This document shows, piece after piece, positions 28,472 through 36,113 of a stretch of DNA of 50,259 nucleotides; the first letter of the stretch is position 1; each line of letters begins with the position of its first letter. The stretch covers positions 24,070-74,328 of the forward strand of contig NZ_QSQT01000023.1 of the NCBI RefSeq assembly GCF_003437535.1. Reading direction: 5' to 3'. The position numbers and the translations under genes are program-made. The notes beneath the pieces are model-generated. The model saw nothing but the letters and a program-made list of their open reading frames with translations. It was not told the DNA's origin and did not search any database. The stretch is from Phocaeicola plebeius (GTDB taxonomy: Bacteria > Bacteroidota > Bacteroidia > Bacteroidales > Bacteroidaceae).

Positions 28472-30892
28472 ATGAGTAACACCATGAAAAAATTTGTGAT
28501 TTCTGCTCTGCTTTTTTCCTTGATAGGAGGTGGGGCATACGCGCAGAAGAAGGCTTCTGCACACGGCTATCCGATTGATCCGGTTCCGTTTACTTCGGTA
28601 AAACTGACGGATTCTTTCTGGGGACAGCGTTTGAAAGCCAGCCGTGAAGTAACTATTCCATTGGCTTTTAGCAAATGTGAAGAAACCGGACGCTACAAGA
28701 ACTTTGAAATGGCAGCTCATCCGAGTGAAAATAATAAGGTGACAGGCTATTCATTTGATGATACGGATGTGTATAAGACTATTGAAGGAGCCAGCTATCT
28801 GCTTCAGACTTATCCGGATAAGAAGCTGAAGAAATACATTGACAGTGTGCTGGTAATTGTGGCTGCTGCGCAGGAGCCTGACGGCTATTTGTACACTTCA
28901 CGTACTATGAATCCTAAACATCCACATGAATGGGCCGGTAGTAAACGCTGGGAGAAGGTGGAAGAACTGAGCCATGAGTTCTATAACTTAGGTCACATGG
29001 TAGAAGGTGCTATTGCACACTATCAGGCTACGGGACAACGGAATTTCCTGGATATAGCCATTCGTTATGCAGACTGTGTCTGCCGTGAGATTGGTGACAA
29101 ACCGGGACAGCAGGTACGTGTGCCAGGTCACCAGATTGCAGAAATGGCATTGGCTAAACTATATCTGGTAACGGGTGACCAGAAATACCTGGATCAGGCT
29201 AAATTCTTCCTGGATAAGCGCGGCTATACTTCTCGTCGGGATGAATACAGTCAGGCTCACAAACCGGTAATTGAACAGGATGAGGCAGTAGGACATGCAG
29301 TACGTGCAGCGTACATGTATTCTGGTATGGCCGATGTGGCTGCCTTGACAGGTGATACAGCTTATATTCATGCCATCGACCGTATCTGGGATAACATTGT
29401 TTCTAAGAAATTGTATATCACCGGAGGTATTGGTGCGACAAACAACGGGGAAGCTTTCGGAAAGAATTATGAACTTCCTAATATGTCGGCTTACTGTGAA
29501 ACTTGTGCGGCTATCGGTAATGTATATATGAATTACCGTTTGTTCCTTTTGCACGGAGAGTCCAAGTATTACGATGTGCTGGAACGTACTTTGTACAATG
29601 GATTGATTTCAGGTGTATCTTTGGATGGTGGCGGTTTCTTCTATCCGAATCCGTTGGAGTCTATGGGCCAGCACCAGCGTCAGCCTTGGTTCGGTTGTGC
29701 TTGTTGTCCGTCTAATATCTGTCGTTTCATCCCTTCTGTTCCGGGCTATGTTTATGCAGTAAAAGGAAAAGATGTATACGTAAACTTGTTTATTGCCAAT
29801 AATGCTACTTTGCAGGTAAACGGAAAGAAGGTTACACTTTCACAAACCACATCTTATCCATGGAACGGGGATATTACACTGGCAGTAGACCGTAATTCAG
29901 CCGGACAGTTTGCCATGAAGATTCGTATTCCGGGATGGGTACGCAATCAGGTAGTTCCGAGTGACTTGTATACTTATACCGATGGTGTACGTCCGAAATA
30001 TAGTGTGAAGGTGAACGGTGAAGAAGTGACATCAGATTTGCAGAAAGGTTACCTGACCATCGACCGTAAATGGAAAAAGGGAGATAAGGTAGAAGTTCAC
30101 TTCGATATGAACGTGCGTACGGTAAGAGCGAATGGAAAGGTGGAAGCTGACCGTGGCCGGGTTTCTGTAGAACGTGGTCCGATTGTGTATTGTGCAGAAT
30201 GGCCGGACAATGATTTTGATGTATTGAGTGTATTGATGAACCGCACTCCGAAGTTTGAAGTCGTAGAAAAACCGGATTTGTTGTATGGTATCAATCAGAT
30301 TAAGACTCAGGCTCAGACATTGGAATACGATGAATCAGGCCGTCTGGTCGCAAAAGATCATACACTGACCATGATTCCATATTATGCATGGGCACATCGT
30401 GGAGCGGGAAATATGGCTGTGTGGTTGCCGAATGAAGTAAGTGCTACTCGTCCGGTTGCTATCCCGACACTGGCATCGAAGAGTAAGGTAGATGCTTCAC
30501 ATAAAGTGAAATCACTGTCTTCTATTTCTGACGGACTGGTGCCGAAGGATGAAAATGACCGTACGATTCCGTATTATCATTGGTGGCCGAAAGAAGGTAC
30601 TACAGAGTGGATTTCATACGAATTCCCGGAAGAAATGGAAGTTTCCAGCTCTACAGTGTATTGGTATGATGATGCTCCTTGGGGAGGTTGCCGTGTACCG
30701 AAGTCTTGGAAAATCTATTATAAAGATGCTTCTGGCAATTGGACTCCAGTTCAGAATATTACAGCGTATGGGGTACAGAAGGGCAATCCGAATACCGTAG
30801 ACTTTGAACCGGCGAAGACAAAGGCTGTGAAGTTGGAAGTGGTACAGCCGGATAAGAATTCTTCAGGTTTGTATGAGTGGGAAGTGAAATAA
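28472..30892 (+). CDS. GH127 beta-L-arabinofuranosidase-type enzyme (copy 2)
   Basis: This 806-residue GH127 protein is a diverged paralogue of the enzyme at 9188. The metal-thiolate site is intact: YCETC at residues 341-345 (E343, C345) and CACCP at 409-413 (C411, C412). The signal peptide ends in GGAYAQ with no lipobox, so it is probably periplasmic, whereas copy 1 looks lipid-anchored. The C-terminal part again resembles a discoidin-like sheet (SSTVYWYDD). A second ATG at 28484 is an equally likely start. It follows GH43 by 19 bases and is separated from the S9 peptidase by 108 bases containing an inverted repeat. Confidence 0.92.
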   Translation: MSNTMKKFVISALLFSLIGGGAYAQKKASAHGYPIDPVPFTSVKLTDSFWGQRLKASREVTIPLAFSKCEETGRYKNFEMAAHPSENNKVTGYSFDDTDVYKTIEGASYLLQTYPDKKLKKYIDSVLVIVAAAQEPDGYLYTSRTMNPKHPHEWAGSKRWEKVEELSHEFYNLGHMVEGAIAHYQATGQRNFLDIAIRYADCVCREIGDKPGQQVRVPGHQIAEMALAKLYLVTGDQKYLDQAKFFLDKRGYTSRRDEYSQAHKPVIEQDEAVGHAVRAAYMYSGMADVAALTGDTAYIHAIDRIWDNIVSKKLYITGGIGATNNGEAFGKNYELPNMSAYCETCAAIGNVYMNYRLFLLHGESKYYDVLERTLYNGLISGVSLDGGGFFYPNPLESMGQHQRQPWFGCACCPSNICRFIPSVPGYVYAVKGKDVYVNLFIANNATLQVNGKKVTLSQTTSYPWNGDITLAVDRNSAGQFAMKIRIPGWVRNQVVPSDLYTYTDGVRPKYSVKVNGEEVTSDLQKGYLTIDRKWKKGDKVEVHFDMNVRTVRANGKVEADRGRVSVERGPIVYCAEWPDNDFDVLSVLMNRTPKFEVVEKPDLLYGINQIKTQAQTLEYDESGRLVAKDHTLTMIPYYAWAHRGAGNMAVWLPNEVSATRPVAIPTLASKSKVDASHKVKSLSSISDGLVPKDENDRTIPYYHWWPKEGTTEWISYEFPEEMEVSSSTVYWYDDAPWGGCRVPKSWKIYYKDASGNWTPVQNITAYGVQKGNPNTVDFEPAKTKAVKLEVVQPDKNSSGLYEWEVK

Positions 30893-30920
30893 CCATGAGA
30901 ATTAATAGATAATAATGCAA

Positions 30921-30979
30921 TCAGATTCGGGGTTTTGGGTTTTCTTGGGGGTGACTGAAGAGAATCTGAAATCCCGAAT
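30921..30979 (+). promoter_or_regulatory. Overlapping inverted repeats between GH127-2 and the S9 peptidase
   Basis: TCAGATTC (30921-30928) can pair with GAATCTGA (30962-30969), while ATTCGGG (30925-30931) can pair with CCCGAAT (30973-30979). The two stems share bases 30925-30928, so they exclude each other. No long T tract follows the second stem. It may be an attenuator-like element or an RNA processing site. Confidence 0.4.
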
Positions 30980-31000
30980 TCTTTAATATAATATGATAAA

Positions 31001-33265
31001 ATGGAAAATAACTTATTCAAATCAGGCGTTTTGTTATTTGCATTAGGAAGTATGTCTTGTATCTCACTTTGGGCACAAGGTACGGTAGAGGATTACAACC
31101 GTGCGTATGCGCTGCGAGAGAAATACAATGCCAAGCACGTGCTGTATGCAGGTGTGGTTCCGCATTGGGTAGATCAGACTTCTGCTTTCTGGTATGTACG
31201 GCAGACAGAAAAGGGAAAGGAATATGTGAAGGTAGATGCTGCTTCGAAAAAACGTACGGCATTGTTTGACCAGCAGAAAATGGCGTCTGCTTTGACAGAA
31301 AAAGCAGGACGTGAGATAAATGCTTATAACCTTCCGCTTCAGAATTGCCGGTTAAATATTTCATTGGATACGTTACGCTTCCAATTGGACGGGAAGTTCT
31401 GGGCTTACAGCATCAAAAATAACCGTTTGTTGGATGAAGGAGCAATACCTTCTCGTGGAAAGGAACGCCACTGGATGGAAGTGGACGATGAGAAAGAAGG
31501 TAGCCCGGTTACCTCACCGGATGGTAAGTGGACCGCTTTTATCAAAAATGACAACGTATATGTTCGCGAAGTGGCTACAGGCAAAGAGAAGCAGCTGAGT
31601 CAGGATGGAACGTTGAGCAATTATTATTCTTCGTATATCCAGTGGTCGCCCGATTCCAAGTCGGTGGTATCTTGTCGGATTCGTCCGGTAGAAAAACGTT
31701 ATGTATATTATGTGGAATCTTCTCCTGCCGATCAGGCGCAACCCAAATTGCATAAGCAGGAATATGCAAAACCTGGAGACGAGCTGCGTTTCAAGGTGCC
31801 TTGTATTTTCGAAGTAGAATCCGGCCGTCGTTTGATTCCTTCTACGGAGCTGTTCAGCCATCAGTATGAATTGTCTGGTCCGATGTGGAATGCGGATAGT
31901 AAGGCCATTACTTTCGAATACAATGAACGCGGGCATAAAGTATATCGCGTGTTGGAAATGTCGGCAGTGGATGGCAGTGTGCGTACGTTGATTGAAGAAA
32001 AGGAAGAAAAATACGTGAACTATCCTCGCATTTACCGTAACTACCTGAGCGATGGCAAGCGGATTATCTGGTCAAGTGAGCGGGATAATTACAACCATTT
32101 GTATCTCTACGACCGGGCTACCGGAAAGCCTTTGAATCAGATTACGAAAGGCGAGTGGTATGTTCGTGGAGTGCAGCATGTGGATGAGGCCAATGAAGTG
32201 ATTTACTTTTCGGCTAATGGTATGAAGAAAGGCGAGGACCCGTACTTGATTCATTATTATAAAATCAATTTTGATGGAAGTAACCTGGTGGAACTGACTC
32301 CGGAAGAGGGAATGCACCAATGCTGGTATTCATCCGACTATAAGTATCTGGTAGATGTGTATAGCAAAGTAGACCAGGCTCCGATTGCTGTGCTTCGTGA
32401 TGCAAAGAACGGAAAAATCCGTATGCAGCTGGATAAAGCCGATATTTCTGCTTTGCTGGCCAATGGCTGGAAAGCCCCGGAAGTATTTTCTGCCAAAGGA
32501 CGTGATGGAAAAACGGATATGTGGGGAGTGATTTATCGCCCGTCTAACTTTGATCCGTCGAAGAAATATCCGGTAATTGAATACATTTATTCCGGACCGG
32601 GCGACCAGTATGTGCCGAAGACTTTCTCTTCTTATAACTGGTGGATGACATCGCTGGCTGAACTGGGATTCATTGTGGTACAGGTAGATGGTATGACGAC
32701 CTCTTTCCGCTCAAAAGAATTTGAAGAAGTTTGTTACAAGAACCTGAAAGATGCCGGATTGCCCGACCATATAGCCTGGATTAAAGCCGCTGCGCAGAAA
32801 TATCCTTATATGGATATTGACCGGGTAGGAATTTTCGGTTGCTCTGCCGGAGGACAGGAGTCTACCGGGGCCGTGTTGTTCCATCCGGAATTCTACAAGG
32901 CTGCCTATTCGGCATGTGGATGTCACGACAACCGTATGGACAAAATCTGGTGGAATGAACTTTGGATGGGATATCCGGTAGATGAATCCTACAGTGCTTG
33001 TTCCAATGTAGACAATGCTCATCTGCTGAGTCGTCCGTTGATGCTGGTGGTAGGCGAACTGGACGATAATGTAGATCCGGCTTCTACCATGCAGGTGGCC
33101 AATGCTTTGATAAAAGCCAATAAAGATTTTGAACTGGTGGTTATCCCGGGAGCTCACCACACGATGGGAGAGGACTTTGGCGAACACAAGCGTTATGACT
33201 TCTTTGTCCGCCATTTGATGGGAGTCACTCCTCCCTCATGGGATAAAGTGAAGACAGGAAAATAA
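31001..33265 (+). CDS. S9 family serine peptidase (DPP IV-like)
   Basis: This 754-residue secreted protein has a signal peptide ending in LWAQG, then a beta-propeller typical of the DPP IV N-terminal domain (about 110-460), then an alpha/beta-hydrolase domain (about 530-740). The triad is present: S615 in GCSAGG, D688 in GELDDNVDP and H719 in PGAHHTMG. S9 enzymes of this type often cleave after proline. The paired-Glu motif that holds the free N-terminus in true dipeptidyl peptidase IV (typically DWVYEEE) is not evident, so it may accept longer peptides. It is the last gene of locus 1 and may be co-transcribed with GH97, GH43 and GH127-2. Confidence 0.9.
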   Translation: MENNLFKSGVLLFALGSMSCISLWAQGTVEDYNRAYALREKYNAKHVLYAGVVPHWVDQTSAFWYVRQTEKGKEYVKVDAASKKRTALFDQQKMASALTEKAGREINAYNLPLQNCRLNISLDTLRFQLDGKFWAYSIKNNRLLDEGAIPSRGKERHWMEVDDEKEGSPVTSPDGKWTAFIKNDNVYVREVATGKEKQLSQDGTLSNYYSSYIQWSPDSKSVVSCRIRPVEKRYVYYVESSPADQAQPKLHKQEYAKPGDELRFKVPCIFEVESGRRLIPSTELFSHQYELSGPMWNADSKAITFEYNERGHKVYRVLEMSAVDGSVRTLIEEKEEKYVNYPRIYRNYLSDGKRIIWSSERDNYNHLYLYDRATGKPLNQITKGEWYVRGVQHVDEANEVIYFSANGMKKGEDPYLIHYYKINFDGSNLVELTPEEGMHQCWYSSDYKYLVDVYSKVDQAPIAVLRDAKNGKIRMQLDKADISALLANGWKAPEVFSAKGRDGKTDMWGVIYRPSNFDPSKKYPVIEYIYSGPGDQYVPKTFSSYNWWMTSLAELGFIVVQVDGMTTSFRSKEFEEVCYKNLKDAGLPDHIAWIKAAAQKYPYMDIDRVGIFGCSAGGQESTGAVLFHPEFYKAAYSACGCHDNRMDKIWWNELWMGYPVDESYSACSNVDNAHLLSRPLMLVVGELDDNVDPASTMQVANALIKANKDFELVVIPGAHHTMGEDFGEHKRYDFFVRHLMGVTPPSWDKVKTGK

Positions 33266-33278
33266 CTTGTGGCAGGTC

Positions 33279-33349
33279 AATGGGTCATTCATTTTTGTGA
33301 ATCAGGTTCGGAGGAATCGTTATGAAAAGGAATGGCCCATTTCTTTTTT
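33279..33349 (+). terminator. Probable terminator ending locus 1
   Basis: AATGGGTCATTC (33279-33290) pairs with GAATGGCCCATT (33330-33341) with one mismatch, followed by TCTTTTTT. The loop is long (39 bases), which lowers confidence. Confidence 0.6.
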
Positions 33350-33365
33350 AAAAGAAAAGATTATT

Positions 33366-33394
33366 TTTGTCATTGATATGATAAAATAAAGTTG
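33366..33394 (+). promoter_or_regulatory. Putative promoter of the aldo/keto reductase gene
   Basis: TTTG at 33366-33369 (-33) and TAAAGTTG at 33387-33394 (-7, one mismatch) are 17 bases apart and lie 22 bases before the ATG. Confidence 0.45.
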
Positions 33395-33415
33395 TACGCC
33401 TTAAAATTAAGTCTA

Positions 33416-34417
33416 ATGATAGAACCTGTTTATTCTGCTGCTGAAAATCGTTACGAATGTGGTATGCAGTATCGCCGTGCCGGTCGTAGTGGAGTGATGC
33501 TGCCCGCTATTTCTTTAGGATTATGGCATAATTTTGGTGATGTAGATACACTTTCACTTAGCCGGAAAAAATTGCACTATGCGTTTGATCATGGAATTAC
33601 ACATTTTGACTTGGCTAATAATTACGGACCTTCTTATGGCTCAGCCGAAGAAACCTTTGGGCAGATTATGAAGTCATCGTTCGCTCCCTATCGGGATGAG
33701 TTGTTTATTTCCACGAAGGCAGGTCATGACATGTGGCCAGGCCCGTATGGCAACTGGGGTTCCAGAAAACATCTGATGGCCAGCCTGGACCAGAGCTTGA
33801 AGCGGATGAATCTGGATTATGTGGATGTATTTTATTCTCATCGGTATGACCCGGAAACGCCGTTGGAAGAAACTCTTCAGGCATTGGTTGATATTGTGCG
33901 TAAGGGAAAGGCTTTGTATGTCGGCTTGTCTAAATACCCGTTGGATGCCTATCTGTTTGCATCTCGTTATCTGAAAGAACGGGATGTGCCTTGCCTACTG
34001 TATCAGGGACGGTATAGCATGCTGGTACGCGAACCGGAATCTCAGGGGATATTGAATGCTGTGAAGGAGAATGGAAGTGGGTTTGTGGCTTTTTCTCCTT
34101 TGGCACAAGGCTTGCTGACTAACCGTTATCTGAACGGTATTCCGGATAATTCTCGTATAGCAAGGGGTGGTTTCCTGAAAAAAGAGGCGCTTACGCCGGA
34201 GGTGTTGAGTAAGATACAAGCATTGAATGAACGGGCGGCTATGCGCGGACAGTCACTGGCCGAAATGGCTCTGGCCTGGTTGTTGAAAAACGAAACTGTG
34301 ATTTCCGTGATTGTAGGGGCCAGTTCGGTAGAACAGCTGGGAGATAGTTTGAAAACGTTGAATCATCTTTCATTTGAAGAAGAGGAACTTCATGCAATCG
34401 AAAAAATTCTGATGTAG
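33416..34417 (+). CDS. YghZ-like aldo/keto reductase
   Basis: This 333-residue NADPH-dependent reductase resembles Escherichia coli YghZ (Gpr), which reduces L-glyceraldehyde 3-phosphate and other aldehydes in the cytoplasm. The aldo/keto reductase tetrad is visible: D65 and Y70 in HFDLANNYGP, K101 in ISTKAGHD and H142 in YSHRYD. The YghZ-type insertion KAGHDMWPGPYGNWGSRKHL follows the lysine. C-terminal cofactor residues lie in SVIVGASSVEQL. The ATG at 33416 is preferred over the upstream TTG. It is a single gene between two utilisation loci and need not belong to either. Confidence 0.93.
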   Translation: MIEPVYSAAENRYECGMQYRRAGRSGVMLPAISLGLWHNFGDVDTLSLSRKKLHYAFDHGITHFDLANNYGPSYGSAEETFGQIMKSSFAPYRDELFISTKAGHDMWPGPYGNWGSRKHLMASLDQSLKRMNLDYVDVFYSHRYDPETPLEETLQALVDIVRKGKALYVGLSKYPLDAYLFASRYLKERDVPCLLYQGRYSMLVREPESQGILNAVKENGSGFVAFSPLAQGLLTNRYLNGIPDNSRIARGGFLKKEALTPEVLSKIQALNERAAMRGQSLAEMALAWLLKNETVISVIVGASSVEQLGDSLKTLNHLSFEEEELHAIEKILM

Positions 34418-34456
34418 CCGGCTAACTTCATGTGTGTAAGGTGAAAAGAGAAATGA

Positions 34457-34513
34457 AAAAAGTGAACTGTCTGTTTGTTAAAACAATATAATTATAGGCA
34501 GCTCACTTTTTTT
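34457..34513 (+). terminator. Terminator after the aldo/keto reductase gene
   Basis: An AAAAAAGTGAACTG arm pairs with CAGCTCACTTTTTTT with one mismatch, around a long AT-rich loop, and the right arm ends in a T tract. Confidence 0.6.
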
Positions 34514-34537
34514 GCTATGAACATTCATATAAATTTG
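34511..34537 (+). promoter_or_regulatory. Putative promoter of the CNNM/CorC gene
   Basis: TTTG at 34511-34514 and an exact TAnnTTTG (TAAATTTG) at 34530-34537 lie upstream of the ATG at 34566. The spacing of 15 bases is shorter than usual. Confidence 0.5.
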
Positions 34538-34565
34538 TTCCCCTGAAACACACTTGTTTTTATAT

Positions 34566-35867
34566 ATGGATGAAATAATCATTATTATCGGGTTGATAGT
34601 ACTGAACGGTATTTTCGCCATGTCCGAGGTGGCATTAATATCAGCCCGAAAATCCCGGTTGTCGACAGATGTAAAAAAAGGGAATAAATCTGCTCGCGTA
34701 GCATTGAAACTGGCAGGGGACCCAGATCGTTTTCTTTCTACAGTTCAAATTGGTATTACATTAATTGGTATTTTGACCGGTATCTATTCGGGAAATAAAA
34801 TTGCGGTCGACCTGACGAATCTGCTTATCTCATGGGGAGTTGCTTCTTCTTATGCTTTTGGACTGGCACAGGGAATAATTGTAGTGATAGTGACTTATCT
34901 TACTATTATTTTTGGTGAGCTGGTGCCTAAACGTATTGGTATGAGCATGGCCGAGAGAATGGCTAAGCTGGTGGCACGGCCTATGAATGTGCTGGCAAAA
35001 GTGGCTTTACCCTTTGTCTGGCTGTTATCTAAGAGTACGGAAGCAATCTTTAATCTGTTGGGCATCAAGTATACCGACAGTAAAGTGACAGAAGAGGAAA
35101 TCAAGTCTATTATTAAAGAAGGAGCAGACGATGGAGAAGTACAGCCTGTAGAACAGGACATTGTACAGCGTGTATTCTTGTTGGGCGATTTGAAAGTAGG
35201 CTCCATTATGACGCATAAGAGTGACATTGTGGCACTTGAGAGTGGAATGACGGCGGCTGAAGTGAAAGCTGTGCTGGTGAATGAATTGTATGAGTTTTAT
35301 CCGGTGACGGAAGATGGTGACTTGGATAAGGTGAAAGGGGTAGTAAACCTGAAGGATTTGGTGTTACATCTTTCTGAAGAGAATTTCAATTTGCCGGCTC
35401 TGACGCATGAGGCTACATTCTTTCATGAAAACATGAATGTGTATAAGGCTTTGGAGCAGATGAAGGCCCAGAAGATAAGTCGTGCCCTGGTTTGTGATGA
35501 GTTTGGAGCTTGCGTGGGAATTATCACCTTGCGTGACATTCTGGAAGGCTTAGTTGGTTCTATGGATGATGCTGGGGAAGAACCGGATATTATCAAGCGA
35601 ATCAATAAAGATGGCTGGCTGGTAGACGGCCAGTGTCCGTTGTATGATTTCTTGTGCTACTTTAATCGTCAGGACCTTTTGGAAGATGTAGACTATCATA
35701 CGGTAGGAGGTTTAATTCTGCAGCATTTACAGCATATTCCACAAAGTGGAGAAACACTGGAGTGGAATAATTTTGTGCTGGAAGTGGTGGATATGGATGG
35801 TGCGCGAATTGATAAAGTCCTGGTTACCATTCCTTCCGTAGAAAATGAAGAAGAATGTGAATTTTAG
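34566..35867 (+). CDS. CNNM/CorC-family membrane protein (hemolysin C-like)
   Basis: This 433-residue protein has the DUF21/CNNM membrane domain (about 1-190, starting IIIIIGLIVLNGIFAMSEVALISARKS). Two CBS domains follow (about 205-335: VGSIMTHKSDIVAL, then ALVCDEFGACVGIITLRDIL), and then a C-terminal CorC/HlyC domain (about 345-430). Characterised CNNM/CorC proteins take part in magnesium export; the hemolysin name is historical. The ATG at 34566 is chosen over an upstream TTG. A strong hairpin terminator follows. It is unrelated to the carbohydrate loci on either side. Confidence 0.93.
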   Translation: MDEIIIIIGLIVLNGIFAMSEVALISARKSRLSTDVKKGNKSARVALKLAGDPDRFLSTVQIGITLIGILTGIYSGNKIAVDLTNLLISWGVASSYAFGLAQGIIVVIVTYLTIIFGELVPKRIGMSMAERMAKLVARPMNVLAKVALPFVWLLSKSTEAIFNLLGIKYTDSKVTEEEIKSIIKEGADDGEVQPVEQDIVQRVFLLGDLKVGSIMTHKSDIVALESGMTAAEVKAVLVNELYEFYPVTEDGDLDKVKGVVNLKDLVLHLSEENFNLPALTHEATFFHENMNVYKALEQMKAQKISRALVCDEFGACVGIITLRDILEGLVGSMDDAGEEPDIIKRINKDGWLVDGQCPLYDFLCYFNRQDLLEDVDYHTVGGLILQHLQHIPQSGETLEWNNFVLEVVDMDGARIDKVLVTIPSVENEEECEF

Positions 35868-35888
35868 AATGGAAAAAGTTTGATTTAT

Positions 35889-35933
35889 TTTAAAGGAGTT
35901 TTTCAGGATTAGGTCTTGAAAAGCTCCTTTAAA
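35889..35933 (+). terminator. Terminator after the CNNM/CorC gene
   Basis: TTTAAAGGAG (35889-35898) pairs with CTCCTTTAAA (35924-35933), extended inward by TTTTCA and TGAAAA. AT-rich sequence follows. Confidence 0.8.
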
Positions 35934-36037
35934 TTTATAATTATGGATAGAAAATGGTTTGAAAGTTCTTTTATTTTATATCCGGATTTTTCTTTACTCT
36001 GATTTTTGATATACGTACGATAATTTTTTAAATTTGG

Positions 36038-36065
36038 CACACGATAAACCATAGACTTTGTAGTC
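36038..36065 (+). promoter_or_regulatory. Possible promoter of HTCS-2
   Basis: A TTTG in AAATTTGGC near 36038 and an imperfect -7 (GACTTTG near 36056-36062) precede the HTCS-2 ATG by about 50 bases. The rest of the 180-base gap from 35934 is AT-rich with no gene visible. Confidence 0.35.
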
Positions 36066-36113
36066 GGGAAATCTAACTATGTTCAACTTATTCATAAATA
36101 ATGCAAGCATAAA

